Below the pieces are notes generated by a model. The model saw only the letters and a program-made list of their open reading frames with translations, was not told the origin of the DNA and made no database searches. From assembly GCA_025362155.1 (NCBI GenBank), contig JANYHX010000061.1, positions 1-10,806 of the forward strand: a DNA stretch of 10,806 bases, in the 5' to 3' direction. This DNA is from Gallionella sp. Its GTDB lineage: Bacteria; Pseudomonadota; Gammaproteobacteria; Burkholderiales; Gallionellaceae. The translations under genes and the position numbers were made by a program. Shown one piece after another: positions 1 to 7,345 of the stretch (its first letter is position 1; the number at the start of each line of letters is the position of its first letter).

Positions 1-893
1 TTCATCAGGTCGATGAACAACACACCCGGCTCGGCGTGGTCGTAGGTGCTGGCGATAATTTGCTTCCACAGCTCGGCGGCCTGCACTGTGCGATACACCC
101 ACTTGCCGTCGGCGCGTTGGGCTGCGCCTTGTTCCTTGAGAACGGTCGAGGGCTCCGCGCTGTGTACCAACTCGAAGCAAGTATTGTTTTCCACGGCCTG
201 CATTAACGCATCGGTCACCCCGACAGAAATATTAAAGTTGCGCAGATCGCCATGATCCTTGGCATGGATAAATTTTTCGATGTCGGGATGATCGCAGCGC
301 AACACGCCCATTTGCGCGCCGCGCCGTGCTCCGGCTGATTCGACCGTTTCGCAAGAGCGGTCAAACACGCGCATGTATGAGATCGGCCCACTGGCGCGCG
401 AATTGGTGCCTTTGACATGCGCGCCTTCGGGGCGGATTTCAGAAAAATCATAGCCCACCCCGCCACCGCGCCGCATGGTTTCAGCAGCCTGCTGCAAGGC
501 ATCATAGATGCCCGGCTTGCCCGCGACGATGCCAGAAATCGCATCTCCCACCGGCTGCACAAAACAGTTGATCAAGGTAGCCTGATTCTTTAATCCCGCC
601 GCCGAGTTGATGCGTCCGGCGGGCACAAATCCATTTTGCTGCGCGAGGAAAAATGCCTCTTCCCAGCGCGCACGCTGTTCAGGTTTTTCCGCCTGCGCCA
701 ACCCGCGCGCCACGCGGCGGCGCACATCCTCGACGGAAGTCTCGCCGGGTTCAGCATATTTTTCCAGCAATACTTCGATGCTGATTTCCTGCCGGATTTC
801 CTGAGCGGTTTCCGGGCTGATTTCCGCGCCAGTTTCTGGGCTGATTTCTGGGGGAATTTCCTGTGTAATTTCCTGTTTGATTTCGGGCGTCAT
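1..893 (-). CDS. nrdJ: Class II (adenosylcobalamin-dependent) ribonucleoside-diphosphate reductase, N-terminal part
   Basis: Reduces ribonucleotides to deoxyribonucleotides in the cytosol using a B12-derived radical, without needing oxygen. Only the first 297 codons are in the window; the C-terminal part lies beyond base 1. Seen: residues 37-48 ([12 protein letters not shown]), [12 protein letters not shown] at 89-100, [11 protein letters not shown] at 107-117 with Cys110 matching the substrate-reducing pair, and [10 protein letters not shown] at 141-150. [20 protein letters not shown] follows at 161-180, then [12 protein letters not shown] at 185-196. This set is characteristic of the NrdJ family. 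There is no ATP-cone; a repeat-encoded tail occupies residues 4-43 instead. The ATG overlaps the stop of the upstream SCO-like gene (ATGA), with GGAGG at 904-908 on the complement as ribosome binding site, so translation is probably coupled. No cobalamin riboswitch is visible upstream. The thiyl-radical Cys and B12 contacts cannot be checked here. Confidence 0.96.
   Translation of the reverse strand, partial: MTPEIKQEITQEIPPEISPETGAEISPETAQEIRQEISIEVLLEKYAEPGETSVEDVRRRVARGLAQAEKPEQRARWEEAFFLAQQNGFVPAGRINSAAGLKNQATLINCFVQPVGDAISGIVAGKPGIYDALQQAAETMRRGGGVGYDFSEIRPEGAHVKGTNSRASGPISYMRVFDRSCETVESAGARRGAQMGVLRCDHPDIEKFIHAKDHGDLRNFNISVGVTDALMQAVENNTCFELVHSAEPSTVLKEQGAAQRADGKWVYRTVQAAELWKQIIASTYDHAEPGVLFIDLM
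777..884 (-). repeat. 12-nt tandem minisatellite inside the 5' end of nrdJ
   Basis: Nine consecutive 12-nt units, each beginning GAAAT or GAAAC on the coding strand, directly follow the first three codons of nrdJ. A degenerate tenth unit (765-776) begins GAAGT. In protein they read as tetrapeptides of the form E-[I/T]-x-x: [36 protein letters not shown], then EVLL. The units keep the reading frame, so gain or loss of copies would lengthen or shorten only the N-terminal tail. The last units merge into the normal start of the family ([12 protein letters not shown]), which suggests the array grew from that peptide. Copy-number variation between strains is inferred, not seen. Confidence 0.9.
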
Positions 894-1444
894 TGCAGCA
901 AAGCCTCCGGCGGGTCGCCAAAATCGGTCATTGTTTTTTCAATTTCACCCTGGGCGTTCAAGCGGACAATTTTGAAGTCATGCAAGATATGGTCATCCAT
1001 GTACCAATATTTTATGCCCATCAGATCGGCGAATTCTTTCCGGGTAACTTCAGTGCCAGTCAGCAAATGCCAATTGCTCCTGTCCACACCACGGTCAATC
1101 CGATACTGATGCCAGGCCTGTGGGGTATCGTTTTTCGGATCGAGACTGACAATCATGAAATCGATTTGTATTTTTTTCTGGTCAGCCGCCGTTTGAATGG
1201 CCTTCAGTTTCGAAAAAGTGGTAGTACACATAAACCGGCAATTACTGAATTCCATCGTGATTATCAGCGGCTTGCCACGCCATTCAGACAAATGCACAGT
1301 TTGGGCGCGGTCGTTGATAAATGGGTAAGGCACGGTGTAGAAACTGAAGGGTGCGCATTCTGCTTCAAAGGGCGCTAACAATACCAAGCCTAGCAGGACA
1401 GCTTTCATGGTGAGGAGTGTCCGGGAAGCAATTTCTCGAGTCAT
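890..1444 (-). CDS. SCO1/SenC family periplasmic thiol protein
   Basis: A 184-residue exported thioredoxin-fold protein of the SCO1/SenC family, whose members bind copper for cytochrome oxidase assembly or act as periplasmic thiol-disulfide proteins. Residues about 13-30 form a signal peptide ([18 protein letters not shown]). The metal/redox motif is present as C69-RFM-C73 (CxxxC). The distal ligand is probably His152 in YMDDHILH (His155 is the alternative). [10 protein letters not shown] at 99-108 matches the family's conserved S(I/L)DPxxDTP stretch. The CxxxC lacks the prolines of the usual CPxxCP form. Start at 1444 is chosen because AAGGAG lies 7 nt upstream; Met13, which would give a shorter signal peptide, has no Shine-Dalgarno. 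The gene sits between serB and nrdJ in one transcription unit. No oxidase gene is nearby, so the real partner is unknown. Confidence 0.88.
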   Translation of the reverse strand: MTREIASRTLLTMKAVLLGLVLLAPFEAECAPFSFYTVPYPFINDRAQTVHLSEWRGKPLIITMEFSNCRFMCTTTFSKLKAIQTAADQKKIQIDFMIVSLDPKNDTPQAWHQYRIDRGVDRSNWHLLTGTEVTRKEFADLMGIKYWYMDDHILHDFKIVRLNAQGEIEKTMTDFGDPPEALLQ

Positions 1445-1451
1445 AGCAGCA

Positions 1452-1457
1452 CTCCTT
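1452..1457 (-). promoter_or_regulatory. Ribosome binding site of the SCO-like gene, overlapping the serB stop
   Basis: On the minus strand AAGGAG spans 1457-1452, 7 nt before the ATG at 1444. It shares bases with the serB stop codon TAA (1458-1456). A ribosome finishing serB therefore covers this site, which points to coupled translation. It also decides the SCO start in favour of the upstream ATG. Confidence 0.8.
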
Positions 1458-2301
1458 ATAATTCCCCATTCGCCAGCAAATTTACCACTCCATCCAGGCC
1501 AACAAAATTCAGCGCGTACCTGGCCTGCTCGCGAACCACAGGCTTGGCGTGATAGGCAATGCTGATGCCTGCCTGCGCCATCATTTTCAAGTCGTTCGCG
1601 CCGTCGCCCATGGCGATAACCTGTTCGGGTTTAAGTGCCAGTTCATCGCGTATTTTCACCAGCCAGTCGGCCTTGCCCTGCGCATCCAGTATTTCACCGA
1701 GCACCTTGCCGGTGAGCTTGCCGTTGGCAACTTCCAGGGTGTTGGCGTAGGCGTAATCCAGCCCTAGTCTGGCTTTCAGGCGATCAGTGAAGAATTTGAA
1801 ACCGCCTGACAGCAACAGTGTCTTGATGCCGCGCTGGTGTAATGCTTCAAGCATGATCTCCGCACCGGGTGAAAGCCGCAAACGTTCATCATACACGCGT
1901 TGCAAAGCCTGCTCATCCAGCCCCTGGAGTAACGCAACACGGCGGCGCAGGCTTTCGGCGAATTCCATTTCGCCGCGCATCGCTGCTGCGGTAATCGCCG
2001 CGACCTGCGCTTTCAATCCTTGCAGGTCGGCTACTTCGTCGATGCACTCGATGGCGATCAGCGTCGAATCCATGTCCATTACCAGCAGTCCAAAATCTCC
2101 CAGTTTTTGCCCGCTCGGTACAAAACCAAAATCGAGCCGATTGGCAAAACAATAAGGCTCAAGTTCAGGGTGAGTCCGTGCGGCAGCACAGCGATAGGCA
2201 TGGGCAGCTATCTGTTCGCATGATGCGCTCTGCGCCAGTTTGGTGAGGTGATCAAGATGGCTCGCAGCGATGGGTTCAGCGGCCTGGATAATAAGATTCA
2301 T
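1456..2301 (-). CDS. serB: Phosphoserine phosphatase
   Basis: Catalyses the last step of serine synthesis, phosphoserine to serine, in the cytosol. It is a HAD-superfamily enzyme of 281 residues. HAD motif I is DMDST at 76-80, with Asp76 the expected nucleophile and Asp78 the acid/base. Motif II is SGGF at 165-168, the motif III lysine is in GKADW (Lys210), and motif IV is GDGANDLKMM at 232-241. IECIDEVADL at 84-93 and RGEMEF at 109-114 form the SerB cap signature. Residues 1-70 make the N-terminal extension usual in proteobacterial SerB. No clear Shine-Dalgarno precedes the ATG. It is first in the minus-strand cluster with the SCO-like gene (11-bp gap) and nrdJ, and is divergent from yajC. 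Confidence 0.96.
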   Translation of the reverse strand: MNLIIQAAEPIAASHLDHLTKLAQSASCEQIAAHAYRCAAARTHPELEPYCFANRLDFGFVPSGQKLGDFGLLVMDMDSTLIAIECIDEVADLQGLKAQVAAITAAAMRGEMEFAESLRRRVALLQGLDEQALQRVYDERLRLSPGAEIMLEALHQRGIKTLLLSGGFKFFTDRLKARLGLDYAYANTLEVANGKLTGKVLGEILDAQGKADWLVKIRDELALKPEQVIAMGDGANDLKMMAQAGISIAYHAKPVVREQARYALNFVGLDGVVNLLANGEL

Positions 2302-2575
2302 GGACGGAGGTCAATTCTTGAGGAAAATTATCGGCTGGAGAGTGGCCCCAGGAATCCCGGGAAAAAGCACAAATTTTAATGGCCTATATCAGGCGTTCCG
2401 TTTTGTAGGGGCCGGTCGACAACCAGGTTGAACTCATTGGCTATTCAAACCGGGAAAATTAAAAGATATCTATACTCAAGAAATATACTAGGGAATCCTG
2501 ACAGGCGCAATTGTCCGATAGTACAGCAGCGCACTCATGGAAGAGCATTACCATGCGTGAGGCTTAACGGCTTCA

Positions 2576-2591
2576 TGGTAGAATGCGCGCC
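2576..2591 (+). promoter_or_regulatory. Extended -10 promoter of yajC-secD-secF
   Basis: TGGTAGAAT at 2576-2584 fits an extended -10 (TGn followed by TAGAAT, five of six consensus bases), followed by the GC-rich discriminator GCGCGCC. A good -35 is not visible at 17 bp, as is common for extended -10 promoters. Transcription would begin near 2591, giving a leader of about 25 nt. The right arm of the inverted repeat TACCATG-N18-CATGGTA overlaps the -10, so a repressor site is possible. Confidence 0.6.
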
Positions 2592-2605
2592 TTTTGATTT
2601 ATCGT

Positions 2606-2609
2606 GGAG
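2606..2609 (+). promoter_or_regulatory. Shine-Dalgarno that sets the yajC start
   Basis: GGAG lies 6 nt before the ATG at 2616. A GTG at 2604, four codons upstream in frame, overlaps this site and has no ribosome binding site of its own, so ATG 2616 is preferred. Confidence 0.8.
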
Positions 2610-2615
2610 AACAAT

Positions 2616-2942
2616 ATGTTTATCAACAATGCTTATGCAGAAGCGGGCGCTGCTTCATCAGATGGCGGGATTATGAATTTTCTGCCGTTGCTCGCATTGA
2701 TCGCAGTCTTTTACTTTTTGGTGCTGCGTCCACAATCCAAGCGCGCCAAAGAACAGAAAACCATGCTTGCGGAATTACAACGCGGCGATGAAGTGGTGAC
2801 TGTAGGAGGTGAAATCGGCGTGATCAGCAAAATTTACGAGCAATACGTCGGTGTTGAAATTGCCGAGAACCTTGAAGTGAAAGTACAAAAAAGCTCGATT
2901 CAAACTGTACTGCCCAAAGGAACAATCAAGGCGATCAAATAA
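2616..2942 (+). CDS. yajC: Sec translocon accessory subunit YajC
   Basis: Small inner-membrane protein that associates with SecD and SecF beside the SecYEG channel. With the ATG at 2616 it is 108 residues, the usual YajC length. It has the family layout: a short N terminus (MFINNAYAEAG), one transmembrane helix at about residues 20-37 (MNFLPLLALIAVFYFLVL), and the signature LRPQSKRAKEQ. A cytosolic domain follows, with RGDEVVTVGGEIGVI near 57-71. First gene of the yajC-secD-secF-dedA run; secD follows after 69 bp. Confidence 0.97.
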   Translation: MFINNAYAEAGAASSDGGIMNFLPLLALIAVFYFLVLRPQSKRAKEQKTMLAELQRGDEVVTVGGEIGVISKIYEQYVGVEIAENLEVKVQKSSIQTVLPKGTIKAIK

Positions 2943-3011
2943 TATATTGCACCCCAGTCATTTTTCGTACGTTGTATAGCGCGAACGCGACACAGTTATC
3001 AAGAGGTTGTC

Positions 3012-4823
3012 ATGAATCAATATCCCTTATGGAAATATTTGCTGATTCTGGCCGCGTTGCTGGCCGGGTTGATTTATACCTTGCCGAATTTTTTCGGCGA
3101 ATCACCGGCAGTGCAGGTGTCACCGTTGCGTGCCAGCTTGAAAGCGGATGCGGCATTACTGGCGCGGGTAACAACTGCGCTGAAAGCCGCCAGCCTTAAT
3201 CCGGAAATAGTCATGCTGGAGGGCAATAGCATCAAAGCCCGCTTTGCTGATACCGACAGCCAACTGAAAGCCAAGGATGTACTAGTTACCCAATTGGGCG
3301 AAGATTATGTAGTCGCGCTGAATTTGCTGCCGCGCTCACCGCAATGGCTGACCGATCTGCATGCCTTGCCGATGTATCTCGGTCTGGACTTGCGCGGCGG
3401 GGTACATTTTCTGCTGCAAGTGGACATGAGCGCCGCGCTCAATAAGGCCATGGAAGCGGCCACCGGCGATATACGCAGCGCCTTACGCGAACAGAATATC
3501 GCTTATTCAGGCGTGAGTCGCGAGGGTAAAGTATTGCTGGTGAAGTTCCGCGATGCCGAAGCACGCAGCAAGGGTGAAGCTGAAATCAAACAACGTTTCC
3601 CCGATTACGCCTTGAAGGACAGGGACGAAGGCGGCGAATACAATTTGGTCGTCACCCTCAAGCCGGAAGCGGAACATCGTATTCAGGATTCCGCCGTGCA
3701 GCAAAACTTGGTCACCTTGCGCAACCGCGTGAATGAACTGGGTGTGGCCGAACCGGTGATTCAGCAGCAGGGCGCAGATCGTGTCGTGGTGCAACTACCG
3801 GGAGTGCAGGACACCGCACGTGCCAAGGATATTCTGGGGCGTACTGCCACGCTGGAAGTGCGTATGGTGGATGAGACTCATGAGGCCAGCACAGCTTCTG
3901 CGCCACCCTTCGGCACGGAGATGTTCAAGGATCGCCAAGGCAAGATGATGCTGGTGAAGAAGCAGGTGATCCTCACCGGCGAACGCATTAACGACGCACA
4001 GCCCGGCTTCGATAATCGCAGCAATGAACCTGCGGTGCATATTAATCTGGATGGCGTGGGAGCAAGGCAATTCAAGGACGCGACGCGCGAAAATGTCGGC
4101 AAGCGCATGGCGATCATCCTGTTTGAAAAAGGCAAGGGCGAAATCGTTACGGCTCCGGTAATCCGTGAAGAAATTGGCGGCGGGCGCGTACAGATCACCG
4201 GGCAGATGGATACTGTAGAAGCGCAGGATACTGCGCTTCTGCTGCGCGCCGGGGCGCTGGCGGCCCCCATGGAAATTATCGAGGAGCGTACCGTTGGCCC
4301 AAGTTTGGGCGCGGAAAATATCACGCGCGGCTTTAATTCCACCAAGATTGGTTTCATTATGGTGGCGCTGTTCATGATGGCCTACTACCTGATGTTCGGC
4401 ACGATTTCCATGCTGGCATTGGCAGCCAACTTGCTATTACTGGTGGCGTTATTGTCAATGATGCAGGCCACGCTGACCTTGCCGGGTATGGCAGGTATCG
4501 CGCTGACATTGGGTATGGCGATAGACGCGAACGTGTTAATCAACGAACGCATCCGCGAGGAGTTGCGCAATGGCGTCTCGCCGCAAGCCGCGATCCACGC
4601 CGGATATGACCGCGCATTCGGCACCATACTCGACTCCAACGTAACCACCTTCATTGCCGGGCTCGCGTTGTTCATGTTCGGCTCAGGACCGATCAAAGGA
4701 TTTGCGGTGGTGTTATGTCTGGGGATTGCGACTTCGATGTTCAGTGCAGTGTTAATTTCACGGGCGATTGTAAATCTTATTTACGGACGCAAGGCACGGC
4801 TCACCAAAGTAGCGATAGGCTAG
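3012..4823 (+). CDS. secD: Protein translocase subunit SecD
   Basis: Inner-membrane RND-family protein that, with SecF, uses the proton gradient to pull exported proteins through and off the Sec channel. 603 residues, normal for proteobacterial SecD. One N-terminal transmembrane helix (about 9-25) precedes a large periplasmic region to about residue 440. That region contains the hallmark LGLDLRGGVHFLLQVD (123-138), RNRVNELGVAEP (238-248) and IVTAPVIREEIGGG (378-391). A membrane bundle follows at about 445-590, with the conserved GMAIDANVLINERIREEL (501-518) whose acidic residues belong to the proton path. AGAGG-like AAGAGG sits just upstream of the ATG. Intact and ordinary. A 68-bp hairpin-bearing gap separates it from secF. 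Confidence 0.98.
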   Translation: MNQYPLWKYLLILAALLAGLIYTLPNFFGESPAVQVSPLRASLKADAALLARVTTALKAASLNPEIVMLEGNSIKARFADTDSQLKAKDVLVTQLGEDYVVALNLLPRSPQWLTDLHALPMYLGLDLRGGVHFLLQVDMSAALNKAMEAATGDIRSALREQNIAYSGVSREGKVLLVKFRDAEARSKGEAEIKQRFPDYALKDRDEGGEYNLVVTLKPEAEHRIQDSAVQQNLVTLRNRVNELGVAEPVIQQQGADRVVVQLPGVQDTARAKDILGRTATLEVRMVDETHEASTASAPPFGTEMFKDRQGKMMLVKKQVILTGERINDAQPGFDNRSNEPAVHINLDGVGARQFKDATRENVGKRMAIILFEKGKGEIVTAPVIREEIGGGRVQITGQMDTVEAQDTALLLRAGALAAPMEIIEERTVGPSLGAENITRGFNSTKIGFIMVALFMMAYYLMFGTISMLALAANLLLLVALLSMMQATLTLPGMAGIALTLGMAIDANVLINERIREELRNGVSPQAAIHAGYDRAFGTILDSNVTTFIAGLALFMFGSGPIKGFAVVLCLGIATSMFSAVLISRAIVNLIYGRKARLTKVAIG

Positions 4824-4880
4824 TAGAGTGCTGAAAAACTACTGCGCCCGTCGCTCGCGACGTTTTTCAACACCCTGCTA
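4824..4880. repeat. Hairpin-forming, repeat-like element between secD and secF
   Basis: Begins right after the secD stop. GTGCTGAAAAAC (4828-4839) pairs with GTTTTTCAACAC (4862-4873) at 11 of 12 positions. Inside the loop GTCGC (4850-4854) pairs with GCGAC (4857-4861), and TAG (4824) and CTA (4880) mark the outer ends. The nested palindrome and short outer ends resemble a dispersed intergenic element of the REP/MITE kind, but no second copy lies in this window. The secF Shine-Dalgarno (AAGGA, 4880-4884) starts at its right edge and stays unpaired. It lacks the T-run of an intrinsic terminator on the secF side. Confidence 0.65.
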
Positions 4881-4891
4881 AGGATAACAAC

Positions 4892-5824
4892 ATGGAATTT
4901 TTCAGGATCAAGCACGACATTCCGTTCATGAGTTATGGGCGCTATACCACCGCGATTTCGCTGGTGACGTTTTTGTTTGCGGTATTTTTTCTGGTCACCA
5001 AGGGATTGAACTTCGGGGTGGATTTTACCGGCGGCACGGTGATTGAGGTGCATTACGCACAGTCGGCTGATCTTGCTAAAGTGCGTGCGCAACTTGCCGA
5101 GACGGGCTTTCCCGATGCACAGGTACAAAATTTTGGTTCCAGCTATGACGTGCTGATACAAGTGCCGTTCAAACAGAATATCGCCGGAGCAAAATTGAGC
5201 GAGCAGGTGATAGACAGCTTGCGCAAGCAGGATGCCAGTGTGGAAAAGCGCCGCGTGGAATTTGTCGGCTCCCAAGTCGGTAAAGACTTAATTGACAATG
5301 GCGAGCTGGCTTTGCTGCTGGTGTCGTTGGGTATCGTCGGCTATCTGTGGTTGCGCTTCGAGTGGAAATTCGGCCTGTCGGCCATCATCGCCAACTTGCA
5401 TGACGTGGTGATCATTCTCGGTTTCTTTGCTTTTTTCCAGTGGGAATTTTCACTCTCGGTGTTGGCGGCGGTGCTGGCGGTGCTGGGCTATTCGGTCAAC
5501 GAATCGGTGGTGGTATTTGATCGTATCCGTGAAAATTTCCGCACCATGCGTAAAGCCGGAGTGGCCGAGATCATTGACAACGCCATTACCCGTACCATGT
5601 CGCGTACCATCATTACGCACGGTTGCACCCAGATGATGGTCGGCGCGATGTTGTTCCTTGGCGGCGAAACGCTGCACTATTTCGCCATGGCGTTAACCAT
5701 CGGCATTTTGTTCAGTATCTATTCTTCAGTGCTGGTAGCGAGTCCGTTGCTGATGATGTTTGGTGTCTCGCGCGAAGATTTCATCAAACCGGAAAAGGCT
5801 GAGGCCGAAGAAGTCTTGCCTTAA
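4892..5824 (+). CDS. secF: Protein translocase subunit SecF
   Basis: Partner of SecD in the proton-driven export motor. 310 residues. Transmembrane helix 1 at about 19-36 is followed by the family hallmark GLNFGVDFTGGTVIEV (38-53). A small periplasmic domain runs to about 130, and five further helices lie between about 137 and 290. VLGYSVNESVVVFDRIREN (197-215) and AITRTMSRTIIT (231-242) are the conserved SecF membrane motifs. The segment after SRTIIT reads HGCTQMMVGAMLFLGGETLHYF, unlike the SLTTLL run of enterobacterial SecF; as I recall it is typical of this betaproteobacterial branch. A charged tail (EKAEAEEVLP) ends the protein. AAGGA 7 nt before ATG supports the start. It overlaps dedA by one base. 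Confidence 0.98.
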   Translation: MEFFRIKHDIPFMSYGRYTTAISLVTFLFAVFFLVTKGLNFGVDFTGGTVIEVHYAQSADLAKVRAQLAETGFPDAQVQNFGSSYDVLIQVPFKQNIAGAKLSEQVIDSLRKQDASVEKRRVEFVGSQVGKDLIDNGELALLLVSLGIVGYLWLRFEWKFGLSAIIANLHDVVIILGFFAFFQWEFSLSVLAAVLAVLGYSVNESVVVFDRIRENFRTMRKAGVAEIIDNAITRTMSRTIITHGCTQMMVGAMLFLGGETLHYFAMALTIGILFSIYSSVLVASPLLMMFGVSREDFIKPEKAEAEEVLP

Positions 5825-6465
5825 TGCTGGCCGCATTCATAGATATCATCCTGCATCTGGATGCCCATCTGCTGGCGCTTACCCAGCAATACGGCGTGTG
5901 GGTGTATGCCATTCTGTTCCTGATTATCTATAGTGAAACCGGACTGGTGATCGCGCCTTTCCTGCCGGGCGATTCGCTGTTGTTTGTGGCTGGTGCGCTG
6001 TGCGGAATGGGCGCGCTGCAACTGGAATGGCTGGCGCCGCTGCTGGTGCTGGCGGCATTCAGTGGTGACAATACTAATTACTGGATAGGCCGACTGGTGG
6101 GAATACGGTTGCTTAACCGTGCCAACGCTCGGCTCATCCGTCGCGAACATCTGGCCAAGGCGCAAGCTTTTTATGACAAGCATGGCGGCAAAACGATCAT
6201 TCTCGCCCGTTTCATGCCCATCCTGCGCACCTTCGCACCATTTGTGGCGGGCATAGGCATGATGCGTTATCGGCTTTTTGTCCTGTTCAGCGCACTGGGC
6301 AGTGTGGCGTGGATCAGCAGCCTGACCGCGGCGGGCTATTTCTTCGGCAATATCCCAGTGGTAAAAAATAACCTCACCCTGATCATCATCGGCATCATTG
6401 CGATTACTATATTGCCCGCCTTGATTGAATTCATACGCTATCATAAGAGCAATCAGTCTGTTTGA
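5824..6465 (+). CDS. DedA family membrane protein
   Basis: Polytopic inner-membrane protein of the DedA/SNARE-associated family. Members are thought to move lipid carriers such as undecaprenyl phosphate or phospholipids across the membrane and to support envelope integrity. 213 residues, normal for the family. Conserved features are YSETGLVIAPFLPGDSLL (36-53), with Glu38 and PGD, then GDNTNYWIGR (81-90), and ARFMPILRTFAPFVAGIGMM (128-147) with Arg129, Pro132 and Arg135. Helices lie at about 28-60, 68-80, 150-176 and 183-205. The start shares one base with the secF stop (TAATG), which implies termination-reinitiation and co-expression with the Sec genes. The specific substrate cannot be told. 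Confidence 0.93.
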   Translation: MLAAFIDIILHLDAHLLALTQQYGVWVYAILFLIIYSETGLVIAPFLPGDSLLFVAGALCGMGALQLEWLAPLLVLAAFSGDNTNYWIGRLVGIRLLNRANARLIRREHLAKAQAFYDKHGGKTIILARFMPILRTFAPFVAGIGMMRYRLFVLFSALGSVAWISSLTAAGYFFGNIPVVKNNLTLIIIGIIAITILPALIEFIRYHKSNQSV

Positions 6466-6559
6466 GTGAACCAGCTTGCGGCGCGGCTCGGAGAGGTTAG
6501 GTAAACGCCAGACAAGCAAATTGGAATAAGATGCGCCCTGGTGAAATTTTTATCCTGTT
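6466..6559. other. Gap between dedA and the DUF218 gene
   Basis: A 94-bp stretch. GCTTG (6474-6478) and CAAGC (6513-6517) could pair across a 34-nt loop, which is too weak to call a terminator. The right part carries the promoter candidate described separately. Confidence 0.5.
6527..6539 (+). promoter_or_regulatory. Promoter candidate of the DUF218 gene
   Basis: TAAGAT (6527-6532) matches four of six -10 bases and is followed by GCGCCC. The same block lies before yajC, trpC and proA at nearly the same distance from the start codon (33 nt here). No convincing -35 is seen. The leader would be about 20 nt and has no Shine-Dalgarno. Confidence 0.45.
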
Positions 6560-7327
6560 ATGTCCTGGTTCGTTACCAACTTCATCTCCACTTTCTTGCT
6601 GCCCCCGCTCAGCTTACTGCTGCTACTCGCGCTGGGAATTTTTCTGTTTTATCGCCGTTCCGCAGTTGCCAAAGCGCTCTTGCTCACTGGATTTGGTTTG
6701 CTGTGGATAATGTCCACACCTTATTTTGCCGAGGGTGCATTGCATTTGCTGGAGGCACACACCACTGCGCTGGATAGTCGTCATCAGAGCGCCGATGCGA
6801 TTGTGATATTGGGTGGTGGAACCTATTTTTATGCGCCCGAATATGCCGGACAGAACACCATCGGAGAAGCCTCACTAGTACGCTTGCGCTACGGCGCAAA
6901 ACTTCAGCGTGAAACCGGCAAACCGATACTGGTGACTGGGGGAAAACCGCTGGGCAATAGCGTTTCTGAAGCACAGCAAATGCGCGTTGCGCTGGAAGAA
7001 GATTTTCATGTACCGGTGCGCTGGGTTGAGGAAAGTTCCGACAACACTTTTGAGAATGCCCTTTATTCCTTTCGTCTGCTGCAACCCGCAGGCATCCACA
7101 AAATTTATCTGGTCACCCACGCCTGGCATATGCCGCGTTCCGCGGACATATTCCGCCGTGCCGGTTTTGAAGTCATCGAAGCCCCCACCGCTTTCACCAC
7201 GCGCTTTCAGACTGACCTGCTGGCCTTTCTGCCGCGTGCAGAATCTCTGCACGGCAGCAAGATTTTTGTTCACGAACTGATCGGCATGCTCTGGTATCGG
7301 GTAAAGTTAGCCCTCTTGAATAGTTAA
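6560..7327 (+). CDS. ElyC/YdcF-like DUF218 membrane protein
   Basis: 255-residue protein of the DUF218 (YdcF-like) family, with the size and layout of E. coli ElyC, an envelope biogenesis factor linked to peptidoglycan and lipid-carrier use. Two N-terminal transmembrane helices (about 9-30 and 36-53) precede a soluble domain expected in the periplasm. Family motifs are ADAIVILGGG (78-87), RLRYGAKLQRETGKPILVTGG (108-128), SEAQQM (136-141), ESSDNTFENA (158-167) and LVTHAWHMPRS (184-194). The Asn of DNTFEN and the His of THAWHMPRS belong to the presumed active or binding site. The ATG at 6560 has no visible Shine-Dalgarno, but no better start exists. The OsmC-like gene follows after 18 bp. Biochemical activity is unknown. 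Confidence 0.9.
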   Translation: MSWFVTNFISTFLLPPLSLLLLLALGIFLFYRRSAVAKALLLTGFGLLWIMSTPYFAEGALHLLEAHTTALDSRHQSADAIVILGGGTYFYAPEYAGQNTIGEASLVRLRYGAKLQRETGKPILVTGGKPLGNSVSEAQQMRVALEEDFHVPVRWVEESSDNTFENALYSFRLLQPAGIHKIYLVTHAWHMPRSADIFRRAGFEVIEAPTAFTTRFQTDLLAFLPRAESLHGSKIFVHELIGMLWYRVKLALLNS

Positions 7328-7345
7328 ACGACGGAAAGGAACAAC

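Larger units (their letters stand above)
2302..2615. other. Divergent serB/yajC intergenic region (about 310 bp)
   Basis: No credible gene on either strand. The middle (about 2446-2490) is AT-rich and carries TATACT twice (2471-2476 and 2484-2489) without a matching -35 box. On the minus strand TAAAAT (2378-2373) is a possible serB -10 element, but no -35 box fits, so the serB promoter is unplaced. The right-hand 70 bp hold the yajC promoter and a perfect inverted repeat, TACCATG (2549-2555) and CATGGTA (2574-2580). The tgt gene that often precedes yajC in proteobacteria is absent. Confidence 0.7.

Noticed and set aside
636..1109. Plus-strand open frame with repeated DF residues opposite nrdJ and the SCO-like gene
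   Set aside because: The DFxx repeat is the complement of the 12-nt minisatellite, and the frame spans the 3' part of a clear SCO-like gene. It has no ribosome binding site or family resemblance.
1408..1444. Shorter SCO-like protein starting at Met13 (ATG 1408)
   Set aside because: It gives a tidy signal peptide, but there is no Shine-Dalgarno before it, while ATG 1444 has AAGGAG at 7 nt.
2428..2489. Possible plus-strand promoters with TTGAAC at 2428 or TATACT at 2471 and 2484
   Set aside because: No pair of -35 and -10 boxes has acceptable spacing. The yajC extended -10 nearer the gene explains transcription better.
2604..2615. GTG start for yajC at 2604
   Set aside because: It overlaps the GGAG that serves ATG 2616, and YajC proteins normally begin close to that ATG.
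3878..4375. Long minus-strand open frame opposite secD
   Set aside because: It lies wholly inside an intact secD with all family motifs, and its Ser/Pro-rich composition is that of an antisense shadow.
5821..6519. 232-codon open frame on the minus strand opposite dedA
   Set aside because: It mirrors dedA almost exactly. Its product is rich in Gln, His and Arg with no domain, as expected from the complement of a membrane-protein gene.
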